Origin: Clostridiales bacterium UBA4644
GTDB taxonomy: Bacteria > Bacillota > Clostridia > Oscillospirales > Butyricicoccaceae
Direction of reading: 5' to 3'
Length of the DNA stretch: 49,593 nucleotides
NCBI GenBank assembly: GCA_002405755.1
Contig: DHMK01000072.1
Location: 3,603-53,195, forward strand
The notes beneath the pieces are model-generated. The model had not been told where the DNA came from. It saw nothing but the letters and a program-made list of their open reading frames with translations, and ran no database searches. A program made the position numbers and the translations under genes. Below are positions 15,983-22,966 of this stretch, piece by piece. Each line of letters opens with the position of its first letter. Position 1 is the stretch's first letter.

Positions 15983-17017
15983 TCAGGATTCAAAGGAGAC
16001 CTCGATGCTGCCCACATCCACCGAAAGCGTCAGAGGGATATCGCCCTCGGTGTGCTCCGGCAGGGAGCTTTGGCCCAGGGATACGGAGCAGCTGATGGCA
16101 TAGTCGCTCATGCTGCCCTCCAGCCAGCCATCGATGCTGCCCACATCGCAGGTCAGGTCGATGGGGCCGCCCGTCAGCAGCCGGGAGAGGGAAATGTTGC
16201 CGCAGCTGGCATAGGCGGAAAGGCCGTTTTTCACGGTGGTCTCCGAAAGATAGATGTTGCCTGCGTCGCAGGTCACCTGGGCGGAGGAGAGCGTCAGCCC
16301 AAACAGCTCCACATTTCCGGCGCCGCAATAGGCGTCCAGCTCCGTCCCCTTGGGCAGAAAGATGGTCACGCCGGTGGATTCGCGGACGGCGAGGTCGTCT
16401 ACGCTTTGCACCCGCAGGGTGCCATCCTCCTCCAGAAACGCCTCCACGCTGCCGTCCTCCGGCAGGGAAACATAGAACACCCCGTCATCGCTGGACTGCA
16501 GCGACAGCGACTGGGCAGAAAGCGAGACGGAAAGCAGGGAGACCTGCGCCTTCGACCAGCTGTAGGTGCCCACGGAGACGGATTCCTGCGTGACGATGCT
16601 TTCTGCGTCATCCGTATCCGGCGCGGCGGCAGGCGTAACGATGGAATCCACCAGCTCGGCGGCGTCAATACTGACAGGGCCGCGCAGCAGCAGGGAACTG
16701 ACGGCCAGGATGCCCCCTGTAATGCCCACGGCAATGAGCACGCAGGCCGCGATCAGCATGCCTTTTGGGGGCCTTTTGGCGGACCGTGCCGCTGGGGGAT
16801 GAGGCTCCGTCCGGTAAGCCTCCGGCAGCGTGGAGCGGATCTCCCGCAGCAGAGCCTCCGGCTCGCCCAGCGCATGAATGGCCTCCGCCTCGCTCATGCC
16901 GTCCTCCAACCGCTCATCGATGGCGCTGGCATAAAAGCCCGCCACCCGGTCCAGCTCCTGCTGGGGAACGTCAGAGAGCCGGCTGCGCAGCCAGGCGATA
17001 AACTCGTGCTTATTCAT
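15983..17017 (-). CDS. HAAS (DUF1700) plus DUF4097 beta-strand membrane protein
   Basis: A 344-residue protein. The N-terminal HAAS/DUF1700 segment (HEFIAWLRSRLSDVPQQ ... GMSEAEAIHALGEPEALL) spans about residues 1-60. A transmembrane helix (MLIAACVLIAVGITGGILAV) follows near residue 87, and the rest is a DUF4097-type repeat with many short beta strands, for example GAGNVELFGLTL and SCGNISLSRLL. Such proteins are usually the targets of the PadR regulator encoded just upstream. The ATG at 17017 has GAGGTG in front and overlaps the end of padR by eight bases, so translation is coupled; the GTG at 17026 is less likely. The function is probably in envelope sensing but is not established. Confidence 0.87.
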   Translation of the reverse strand: MNKHEFIAWLRSRLSDVPQQELDRVAGFYASAIDERLEDGMSEAEAIHALGEPEALLREIRSTLPEAYRTEPHPPAARSAKRPPKGMLIAACVLIAVGITGGILAVSSLLLRGPVSIDAAELVDSIVTPAAAPDTDDAESIVTQESVSVGTYSWSKAQVSLLSVSLSAQSLSLQSSDDGVFYVSLPEDGSVEAFLEEDGTLRVQSVDDLAVRESTGVTIFLPKGTELDAYCGAGNVELFGLTLSSAQVTCDAGNIYLSETTVKNGLSAYASCGNISLSRLLTGGPIDLTCDVGSIDGWLEGSMSDYAISCSVSLGQSSLPEHTEGDIPLTLSVDVGSIEVSFES

Positions 17018-17324
17018 GATCTTCACCTCTGATATAATGATAGGCCTGCAGGACCTCGTCCCATTCCTGCAGAAAATCCTCGATGCGTCCGCGTCCCTTG
17101 TCGGTCAGATGATAATACTTCCGGAGCCGGCTGTTGTGCTCCACGGAGTATTCCGTCACATATCCGGCGGCGCCGCAGCGCTTCAGGATGGGGTAGAGCG
17201 TGGATTCCGAGAGCGTCACCCAGGGGGCCAGATCCTTGATGATCTGATAACCGTAGGAATCCTGCCGGTGCAGCGCCTTGAGAACGCAGACCTCCAGGAT
17301 CCCGCGCTTCAGCTGAGCATCCAT
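17010..17324 (-). CDS. PadR-family transcriptional regulator
   Basis: A 104-residue PadR-type winged-helix repressor. The DNA-binding domain is clear (GILEVCVLKALHRQDSYGYQ, then SESTLYPILKRCGAAGYV and the wing RKYYHLTDKG). The short C-terminal helix is of the PadR-s1 type. AGGAGG precedes the ATG. It heads an operon with the DUF4097 protein, and its promoter contains an inverted repeat, so self-repression is likely. The ligand is unknown. Confidence 0.94.
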   Translation of the reverse strand: MDAQLKRGILEVCVLKALHRQDSYGYQIIKDLAPWVTLSESTLYPILKRCGAAGYVTEYSVEHNSRLRKYYHLTDKGRGRIEDFLQEWDEVLQAYHYIRGEDHE

Positions 17325-17346
17325 TTCAACACCTCCTGTCGCAATA

Positions 17347-17376
17347 TACTATACATCACATAGTACAATGTGTCAA
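17347..17376 (-). promoter_or_regulatory. padR promoter with overlapping inverted repeat
   Basis: On the minus strand TTGACA (17376-17371), 17-base spacer, TATAGT (17353-17348). The inverted repeat TACTAT-N7-ATAGTA (17347-17365) covers the -10 box and half the spacer, the expected place for an autorepressor. Confidence 0.8.
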
Positions 17377-17380
17377 GAGG

Positions 17381-17411
17381 TAAAAACAAAAATCCCGGCC
17401 ACTGGCCGGGA
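17381..17411 (-). terminator. Terminator of the small membrane protein gene
   Basis: Perfect 8-bp stem (17393-17400 with 17404-17411) followed on the minus strand by a T-rich tract (17392-17381). Confidence 0.88.
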
Positions 17412-17417
17412 AAAGGC

Positions 17418-17957
17418 TTATTTCTGCGATCCGTCCGGGAGCTGCTCCGGCTCCAGCGTCAGGGAAATGGGTGCATCCTGTCCCAACGCGGCGTCGGCGT
17501 CCTGCCGGGCGCGCTGCCGGGCCTGGTCCAGCCGCTTTTGCTGCTCCTCCTGCCGGACGCAGTCCCGGGTCTGACGCATGGTCTGCTCCACGGCCTGCTC
17601 CAGCGCGGCCTGCTTGTCCTGCTGGGCCTGGGCCTCCGCACGGGCCAGCTTCTTTCGGGCGGCGCGGTTTTTCATGCCGTTGAACAGCAGCAGCAGGATC
17701 GCCATTAGCACCACGCCCAGCCCCGCCCATCCGGCGGGACGGATCCGGAAAAAGTCCCGGATGGTAAAGAACTCCCGATACATTCCGTAAAAATAAAGCC
17801 CAACGCCGCCGGCCAGGGCCAGGATCGCGCCGGCCAGGGCAGCGCCGCCCCGAAGTCTATGGCTCTTCCGCAGGACAAAAAAGCGAAGCAGCAGCGCCAG
17901 CGCCGCCAGAAACAGGGCAGGCGACTGACAGCAGAGAATATCGTAAAAGCGTTCCAT
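17418..17957 (-). CDS. Hypothetical membrane protein with coiled-coil tail
   Basis: A 179-residue protein with no recognised family. Three hydrophobic segments lie at about residues 12-30, 38-58 and 75-95, followed by a long charged, Gln/Arg/Ala-rich helix (about 97-160) likely to form a cytoplasmic coiled coil. The ATG at 17957 gives a protein opening directly into the first membrane helix; an in-frame ATG at 18026 would add a hydrophilic stretch with no ribosome-binding site. It stands alone between the PadR operon and the divergent ylxM operon. Confidence 0.65.
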   Translation of the reverse strand: MERFYDILCCQSPALFLAALALLLRFFVLRKSHRLRGGAALAGAILALAGGVGLYFYGMYREFFTIRDFFRIRPAGWAGLGVVLMAILLLLFNGMKNRAARKKLARAEAQAQQDKQAALEQAVEQTMRQTRDCVRQEEQQKRLDQARQRARQDADAALGQDAPISLTLEPEQLPDGSQK

Positions 17958-18097
17958 CGGTGGGATCTTCCTTTCCTTGTGCAGGTCGCTATCTGCCAGT
18001 TTAGCCCGCTCCGGAGAAAAAAGCAAGAGGAAGGGGCGGCGGAGAGAAAAAATTTACGATTTTCTGGCGGAAATCGCCGGAAACGGGGATTTTTGTC

Positions 18098-18126
18098 TTG
18101 ACAATCCGGCCGATATACGGTATCAT
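18098..18126 (+). promoter_or_regulatory. Promoter of ylxM-ffh-rpsP-khpA
   Basis: TTGACA (18098-18103), 17-base spacer, TATCAT (18121-18126). Confidence 0.82.
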
Positions 18127-18173
18127 ATGTAATTGTGTAAAGCAAATATACTTTACAGAAAGAGGGGAAAGAG

Positions 18174-18533
18174 ATGAAAAGCGACACCTTCCATATGTCC
18201 ATGCTGTTTGATTTTTACGGCGACCTGCTGACGGAAAAGCAGAAGGAGCTTTTTGACCTTTATTATAATGAGGATCTTTCCCTGACGGAGATCTCCGAGC
18301 ATGCCGGCATTTCCCGCCAGGGCGTGCGTGACGCCATCGTCCGTGCGGAGACCATCCTGCGGGACACGGAAGACAAGCTGGGCCTGGTGAAGAAATATTC
18401 CGGCTATGAGAGCCGCCTGGAGGAGATCCGCCAGGCCGCCGCATATATCGCCCAGGTGAACGCCGGTCTGCGCAATTTTGAGATTGCCAAAAATGTAGAC
18501 CGCATCCTGAAGCTGACGGAAGAGATGAACTGA
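18174..18533 (+). CDS. ylxM: YlxM family DNA-binding protein (SRP-associated)
   Basis: A 119-residue helix-turn-helix protein of the YlxM/p13 (UPF0122) family, encoded next to ffh across Firmicutes and linked to the signal recognition particle pathway. Recognised from LLTEKQKELFDLYYNEDLS and the HTH segment EISEHAGISRQGVRDAIVRAE, which resembles sigma-factor region 4. It begins with GAGGGGAAAGAG in front of the ATG. It is the first gene of the operon, 13 bases before ffh. Confidence 0.95.
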   Translation: MKSDTFHMSMLFDFYGDLLTEKQKELFDLYYNEDLSLTEISEHAGISRQGVRDAIVRAETILRDTEDKLGLVKKYSGYESRLEEIRQAAAYIAQVNAGLRNFEIAKNVDRILKLTEEMN

Positions 18534-18546
18534 GGAAGGAGCTGCC

Positions 18547-19887
18547 ATGGCGTTTGAGGGCTTGAGCGAAAAGCTCAACAATGTATTCAAAAAGCTGCGT
18601 TCCAAGGGCCGGCTCAGCGAAAATGATGTGAAGGAGGCCATGCGCGAGGTCAAGCTCGCGCTGCTGGAGGCCGATGTCAATTTCAAGGTCGTCCGGAAGT
18701 TCGTCAGCGATGTGACGGAAAAGGCCATCGGCGCAGACATTCTGGAGAGCCTGACTCCGGCGCAGCAGGTGGTCAAGATCGTCAACGATGAGCTGTGCGC
18801 CCTGATGGGCGGCAGCCAGAGCCGGGTCCATATGGCCAACCGCCCGCCCACGGTGATCATGTTCGTGGGCCTGCAGGGCGCTGGTAAGACCACCAATATC
18901 GCCAAGCTGGCCGGCTACTTCAAAAAGAAGGAAGGCCGCCGTCCGCTGTTGTGCGCCTGCGACGTTTACCGTCCCGCCGCCATCCAGCAGCTGAAGGTGG
19001 TGGGCGGTCAGCTGAACATCCCGGTCTATGAGGAGGGTCAGGGAGATCCGGTGCAGATCGCGCAGAACGCCTTTGCTCATGCCAGGGAGCATGGCAATGA
19101 TATGCTCTTTATCGATACCGCCGGCCGTCTGCACATCGATGAGGTGCTGATGGACGAGCTGAAGAATATCAAGGCCGCCGTCAAGCCCCACGAGATCATG
19201 CTGGTGGTAGACGGCATGACCGGTCAGGATGCCGTCAACGCGGCCACGGCCTTCAACGACGCGCTGGGCATCGATTCCGTATTGATGACCAAGCTGGACG
19301 GCGATGCCCGCGGCGGCGCGGCCCTTTCCATCCGGGCCGTCACCGGCAAGCCCATCAAGTTCGTGGGCATGGGTGAAAAGCTGGACGCCATCGAGCCCTT
19401 CTACCCTGACCGGATGGCCTCCCGTATTCTGGGCATGGGCGATGTGCTCACGCTGGTGGAAAAGGCGCAGGACGCCTTTGACGAAAAGCAGGCGGCTCAG
19501 CTGGAAGCCAAGATGCGCAAGGGCAAGATGACCCTGACGGACTTTCTGGACCAGCTGAAGCAGCTGAAGAACATGGGCAATATGCAGGATCTGATGGGCA
19601 TGATCCCCGGCATGGACCGGAAAGCGCTGGCCAACGCAAAGATCGACGAAAAGGCCTTTTCCCATCTGGAGGCCATCATCCAGTCTATGACCCCCAAGGA
19701 GCGGGACAACCCGGATATCATCAAATACAGCCGCAAAAAACGCATTGCCGCAGGCTGCGGCCTGAAGATCGAGGATGTGAACCGCCTGCTGAAGCAGTTT
19801 GATCAGATGCAGCAGATGATGAAGCGCTTCTCCGGCCCGGGCGCTGCAAAAAAGATGAAGCGCAGCGGCTTTAAGTTCCCCTATTGA
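18547..19887 (+). CDS. ffh: Signal recognition particle protein Ffh (SRP54)
   Basis: A 446-residue GTPase that binds SRP RNA and delivers nascent membrane and secreted proteins to FtsY and the Sec channel. N domain (FEGLSEKLNNVFKKLRSKG), G domain with P-loop GLQGAGKTT, FIDTAGRLH and TKLDGDARGG, and a Met-rich C-terminal M domain (MGNMQDLMGMIPGM ... QMQQMMKRF). Length and motifs are normal. The matching 4.5S/6S RNA gene was not seen here. Confidence 0.98.
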   Translation: MAFEGLSEKLNNVFKKLRSKGRLSENDVKEAMREVKLALLEADVNFKVVRKFVSDVTEKAIGADILESLTPAQQVVKIVNDELCALMGGSQSRVHMANRPPTVIMFVGLQGAGKTTNIAKLAGYFKKKEGRRPLLCACDVYRPAAIQQLKVVGGQLNIPVYEEGQGDPVQIAQNAFAHAREHGNDMLFIDTAGRLHIDEVLMDELKNIKAAVKPHEIMLVVDGMTGQDAVNAATAFNDALGIDSVLMTKLDGDARGGAALSIRAVTGKPIKFVGMGEKLDAIEPFYPDRMASRILGMGDVLTLVEKAQDAFDEKQAAQLEAKMRKGKMTLTDFLDQLKQLKNMGNMQDLMGMIPGMDRKALANAKIDEKAFSHLEAIIQSMTPKERDNPDIIKYSRKKRIAAGCGLKIEDVNRLLKQFDQMQQMMKRFSGPGAAKKMKRSGFKFPY

Positions 19888-19942
19888 TTTTGTGAGTAAA
19901 AACTCAAAATAGATCGAAAACATTATGGAGGTGAAAAGCAGT

Positions 19943-20182
19943 ATGGTTAAAATCAGACTGAGAAGAATGGGCGCCAAGAAGGCTCCTTTCTATCGCATCG
20001 TGGTGGCGGATTCCCGCTATCCCCGCGACGGCCGCTTCATCGAGGAGCTGGGCACCTATAATCCCCTGAAGGAGCCTGCCGAGATCACGGTCAACGCCGA
20101 GAGCGCCAAGAAGTGGATCGCCGACGGCGCACAGCCCACCGATACCGTCCGCATCCTGCTCAAAAAGGCTGGGGTCCTGTAA
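19943..20182 (+). CDS. rpsP: 30S ribosomal protein S16
   Basis: A 79-residue S16 (VKIRLRRMGAKKAPFYRIVVADSR; DGRFIEELGTYNP). The start chosen is ATG 19943, behind GGAGGTG; an upstream ATG at 19925 would add residues not in the family. Third gene of the ylxM operon. Confidence 0.97.
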   Translation: MVKIRLRRMGAKKAPFYRIVVADSRYPRDGRFIEELGTYNPLKEPAEITVNAESAKKWIADGAQPTDTVRILLKKAGVL

Positions 20183-20185
20183 GCT

Positions 20186-20431
20186 ATGGACACTACCGGC
20201 GTCAAAGAGATGCTGACCTATGTTGCCGGCAGCCTGGTGATCCATCCGGAGGACGTTCGGGTGGAGGTCGAGGAATCCGGCAACGCCATTACTCTGCAGC
20301 TCAGCGTGGCGGCGGAGGATATGGGCCGCGTCATTGGCCGCAACGGCCGGATCGCGAAAGAGATCCGGACCCTGATCAAGGCCATGGGCCAGCGGGAGAA
20401 CAAGAACGTTTCGGTCGTCATCTTGGATTGA
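20186..20431 (+). CDS. khpA: KH-domain RNA-binding protein KhpA (YlqC)
   Basis: An 81-residue single KH-domain protein. The RNA-gripping GxxG loop is in GRVIGRNGRIAKEIRTL, and the fold is otherwise the YlqC/KhpA type usually found after rpsP. KhpA partners with KhpB/Jag to bind RNA and influence cell size and division. Four bases separate it from rpsP. Typical trmD/rimM genes do not follow; an ECF gene does. Confidence 0.95.
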   Translation: MDTTGVKEMLTYVAGSLVIHPEDVRVEVEESGNAITLQLSVAAEDMGRVIGRNGRIAKEIRTLIKAMGQRENKNVSVVILD

Positions 20432-20437
20432 ACGGAA

Positions 20438-20517
20438 GATCCCCGAGAAGCCGGGGATCCAAAAAATATGGCTTTTCAAAAGCGCGGCAGGAGCGAGAGC
20501 TTTCCTGCCGCGTTTCT
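20438..20517 (+). terminator. Two hairpins ending the ylxM-khpA operon
   Basis: The first stem (20438-20445 with 20452-20459) lacks a T-run. The second, a 10-bp stem (20483-20492 with 20503-20512) followed by TTTCTGT, is the likely terminator. Confidence 0.75.
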
Positions 20518-20650
20518 GTATAAAAAGGAAGGAAAGACTAACTTTTTGGCTGCTGTTTTTCTGGAAAACCGAAGAAAATGCAAAAAATATGCGATGCTTT
20601 TGCAGAGAATTGCGCTTATTTCCGTTTTTGCCTGAATGATGGAGAAAAGA

Positions 20651-20679
20651 TTGCAAAAGGAAAAAGAAAGGAGTATAAT
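20651..20679 (+). promoter_or_regulatory. Promoter of the lone ECF S component
   Basis: TTGCAA (20651-20656), 17-base spacer, perfect TATAAT (20674-20679). The 130 bases before it (20520-20650) are AT-rich with no gene seen. Confidence 0.75.
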
Positions 20680-20680
20680 A

Positions 20681-20770
20681 GGAAACATCAACAATTATGC
20701 TGTGACTTTTCTGGTGAAAAACGCGGCTGTAACAGATGTCCGGACTTCGGTCCCGGGAGGAGGAACCAAT
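20681..20770 (+). promoter_or_regulatory. Short structured leader of the ECF S component (unassigned)
   Basis: About 85 bases of untranslated RNA. Possible pairings are CATC (20686-20689 region) with GATG near 20740, a TTTTC-TGGT-GAAAA hairpin in the middle, and GGAC-TTCG-GTCC directly before the ribosome-binding site GGGAGGAGG. It matches no riboswitch class that I can name by eye. Leaders before vitamin S components are often riboswitches. Confidence 0.4.
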
Positions 20771-21295
20771 ATGAATCAGACAACGAAAACCATTACACGG
20801 ACGGCTGCGCTGCTGGCGCTGCTGGTGATCCTGCAGACTGCGACCAAGGCGGCGGGGCAGATCGTTACCGGCTCCTGCGTCAACTGCGTTTTGGCGGTGG
20901 GCGCGCTGATGCTGCCGCTGGGCGGCAGCCTGGTGCTGGCGGCAGCCTCGCCCTTCCTGGCCTTTTTGCTGGGCGTTGGGCCCAAGCTGCTGGCCATCGT
21001 CCCCGCCATCGCCGTGGGCAATCTCGTCTATGTGCTGGCGCTTTCCCTGCTGCTGCGCAAAAAGGAGCGCGCGGGCCTGCCGGCGCGGCTGGGCGGCCTG
21101 GCGGCGGCCTCTGCTGCCAAGTTCCTGACCCTCTACCTGCTGGTGGTGCAGCTGCTCTGCCGGGTGCTGACGCTGGCGGAAAAGCAGGTCCAGACCTTCA
21201 CCGCCATGTTCTCCTGGCCCCAGCTGATCACGGCCCTCATCGGCGGCGCGCTGGCGCTGGCGGTGGCGCCTCTGCTGAAAAAGGCACAGAAATAA
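20771..21295 (+). CDS. ECF transporter S component, substrate unknown
   Basis: A 174-residue integral membrane protein with about five to six hydrophobic helices (TAALLALLVILQTATKAAG; CVLAVGALMLPLGGSLVLA; FLAFLLGVGPKLLAIVPAIA; VYVLALSLLL). Size and Ala/Leu-rich makeup fit an S component that binds a vitamin and uses a shared EcfA-A'-T module encoded elsewhere. The start is ATG 20771 after a strong GGGAGGAGG; the in-frame extension from 20636 covers the promoter and leader and is rejected. I do not recognise the substrate subfamily. It forms a single-gene unit between two terminators. Confidence 0.65.
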   Translation: MNQTTKTITRTAALLALLVILQTATKAAGQIVTGSCVNCVLAVGALMLPLGGSLVLAAASPFLAFLLGVGPKLLAIVPAIAVGNLVYVLALSLLLRKKERAGLPARLGGLAAASAAKFLTLYLLVVQLLCRVLTLAEKQVQTFTAMFSWPQLITALIGGALALAVAPLLKKAQK

Positions 21296-21358
21296 GTTTT
21301 CCGGCTGCGAAAAAAGCGCCGAAAAGCGACAGAATATCTCCGGCATTTCCGGTAAAAT

Positions 21359-21396
21359 AGGCTGCGGACAGGCTTTGTCCGCAGCCTTGATTTTTT
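21359..21396 (+). terminator. Terminator upstream of spoIIAA
   Basis: A 12-bp stem (21359-21370 with 21376-21387) and T-run (21391-21396), only 28 bases before the spoIIAA start. Confidence 0.9.
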
Positions 21397-21424
21397 GATC
21401 TGAAGCCAAAAAGGGGGATCATCT

Positions 21425-21730
21425 ATGGATATGCAATACGCCCTGCGGGAGGGCGTGCTCACCGTGCGGCTGTTCGGCGAGCTGGGACACCACGAGGCCA
21501 TCGAGGGCATGGCGCAGCTGGCCGCGCTGGTGGAGGACCTGCTGCCCGGCGGCTTTGTGCTGGAGCTTTCCGGCCTGGATTTTATGGACAGCTCCGGCAT
21601 CGCCGTCATTCTGCAGACTGCTCGCAAATGCCGCGCCTGCGGCAGCCGCTTTGCCGTGCGGGGAACGCCGCTCCAGGCCAAACGCGTGCTCACCGCCGCG
21701 GGCATCCAGCGGCTGGTGGATCTGGAATAA
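21425..21730 (+). CDS. spoIIAA: Anti-sigma F factor antagonist SpoIIAA
   Basis: A 101-residue STAS-domain protein. In the forespore, dephosphorylated SpoIIAA frees sigma F by binding SpoIIAB. The phosphorylated serine lies in LDFMDSSGIAVILQ (near residue 58). Length and the following two genes make the assignment safe. AAGGGGGATC precedes the ATG. First gene of the spoIIA operon. Confidence 0.95.
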   Translation: MDMQYALREGVLTVRLFGELGHHEAIEGMAQLAALVEDLLPGGFVLELSGLDFMDSSGIAVILQTARKCRACGSRFAVRGTPLQAKRVLTAAGIQRLVDLE

Positions 21731-21745
21731 GGGAGGGGAAACGCC

Positions 21746-22189
21746 ATGAAACAGCAGATGATCAATGAAATGACCCTGCGCTTCGTCAGCCGCAGCGCCA
21801 ATGAGGCCTTTGCCCGGGCGGCAGCGGCGGCCTTTGTTGCCCAGCTGGATCCCACGGTGGAGCAGGTCTATGATATCAAAACGGCGGTCTCGGAGGCCGT
21901 TACCAACGCCATCGTCCACGGCTACCGGGATACGCTGGGCACGATCACCATGCGGGTGCGGCTGTTTGCGCCGGCGGCAGTGGAGATCGTCATCCGGGAT
22001 CAGGGCTGCGGCATCGCCGATGTGGCCCAGGCCCGGGAGCCCCTGTTCACCACCGGCGGGACAGATCGCTCCGGCATGGGCTTCACCATCATGGAGAGCT
22101 TTATGGATCGGCTCACCGTTCGCTCCAAGCCGGGAAAGGGCACGGCTGTCACCCTGCGCAAGACGCTGGAGCCCCGGAAGCAGGCGTGA
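21746..22189 (+). CDS. spoIIAB: Anti-sigma F factor / serine kinase SpoIIAB
   Basis: A 147-residue GHKL-family kinase that holds sigma F inactive and phosphorylates SpoIIAA. The ATP-binding N box is AVSEAVTNAIVHGY, the G1 box RDQGCGIADV and the G2 region TDRSGMGFTIMESF. GGAGGGG precedes the ATG, and its stop overlaps the sigF start (GTGA). Confidence 0.96.
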   Translation: MKQQMINEMTLRFVSRSANEAFARAAAAAFVAQLDPTVEQVYDIKTAVSEAVTNAIVHGYRDTLGTITMRVRLFAPAAVEIVIRDQGCGIADVAQAREPLFTTGGTDRSGMGFTIMESFMDRLTVRSKPGKGTAVTLRKTLEPRKQA

Positions 22190-22890
22190 GGGAGGAGCTG
22201 CGCCGGCAGATCGCTCTGGCCCAGCAGGGAGACCGGGCCGCGCTGGACCGGCTGACCCGGAGCAATTTGCCGCTGGTCCACAGCATCGTCCGGCGCTTTG
22301 CCGGCCGGGGCGAGGCGGAGGATCTGTTTCAGCTGGGCTGCATCGGACTGATCAAGGCCATCCGGGATTTTGATCTGACCCGGCCGGTGGAGCTTTCCAC
22401 CTATGCCGTCCCAAAGATCGCCGGAGAGATGCGCCGCTTTCTGCGGGACGACGGACCCATCAAGGTGAGCCGCACGATAAAGGAGCACGCTGCCGCCGTC
22501 CAGCGAGCGAAGCAGGCGCTTTGCGCCAAGACGGGGGAAAGCCCGCACCTGAGCCAGCTCTGCCAGGCCACGGGGTTGACGCTGGAGGAGGTGCTGGAGG
22601 CGCTGCAGGCCCCTTCGGAATGTCAGTCGCTGGAGGAGACCATGCGGGAGGACGGCGCGCCGCTTCTGGAGCTTTTGCCGGGGGAAAGCCCGGAGGCCGC
22701 GTTGGCAGAACGGCTGGATGTGCGGCAGGCGGTGGCGTCGCTGGAGCCGCTGCAGCGGCAGGTGATCCTGCTGCGCTATCTGCGGGATCTGACCCAGCAG
22801 AACACTGCCCGGATCCTGGGCGTGACCCAGGTCCAGGTGAGCCGGCTGGAAAAGCGGGCCATTGCCCGGCTGCGGGAAACGCTGACATAA
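22186..22890 (+). CDS. sigF: RNA polymerase sigma factor SigF (sporulation)
   Basis: A 234-residue sigma-70-family factor, the first forespore-specific sigma. Region 2 shows NLPLVHSIVRRFAGRGEAEDLFQLG and FDLTRPVELSTYAVPKIAGEMRRFLRD; region 4 shows LEPLQRQVILLRYLRDLTQQ and ILGVTQVQVSRLEKRA. The GTG start overlaps the spoIIAB stop. SigG resembles it, but the spoIIAA-spoIIAB context decides for SigF. Confidence 0.95.
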   Translation: MREELRRQIALAQQGDRAALDRLTRSNLPLVHSIVRRFAGRGEAEDLFQLGCIGLIKAIRDFDLTRPVELSTYAVPKIAGEMRRFLRDDGPIKVSRTIKEHAAAVQRAKQALCAKTGESPHLSQLCQATGLTLEEVLEALQAPSECQSLEETMREDGAPLLELLPGESPEAALAERLDVRQAVASLEPLQRQVILLRYLRDLTQQNTARILGVTQVQVSRLEKRAIARLRETLT

Positions 22891-22927
22891 ACAGAAACTG
22901 CGCTTATTGCAAGGATCATACACGAGC

Positions 22928-22960
22928 AAAAACGCCGCCCGGCGATTTGACCGGGCGGCG
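22928..22960. terminator. Bidirectional terminator between sigF and the NhaC transporter
   Basis: Perfect 10-bp stem (22933-22942 with 22951-22960). The minus strand has a clean T5 run (22932-22928) and the plus strand a T-rich tail, serving both convergent genes. Confidence 0.85.
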
Positions 22961-22966
22961 CTGCGC

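Noticed and set aside
14717..17032. 771-residue plus-strand frame
   Set aside because: It overlaps DUF4349 and DUF4097 genes that have signal peptides, ribosome-binding sites and family motifs on the other strand.
19887..19910. AT-rich hairpin between ffh and rpsP
   Set aside because: Weak stem without a T-run inside a continuous operon; no support for a terminator or RNA gene.
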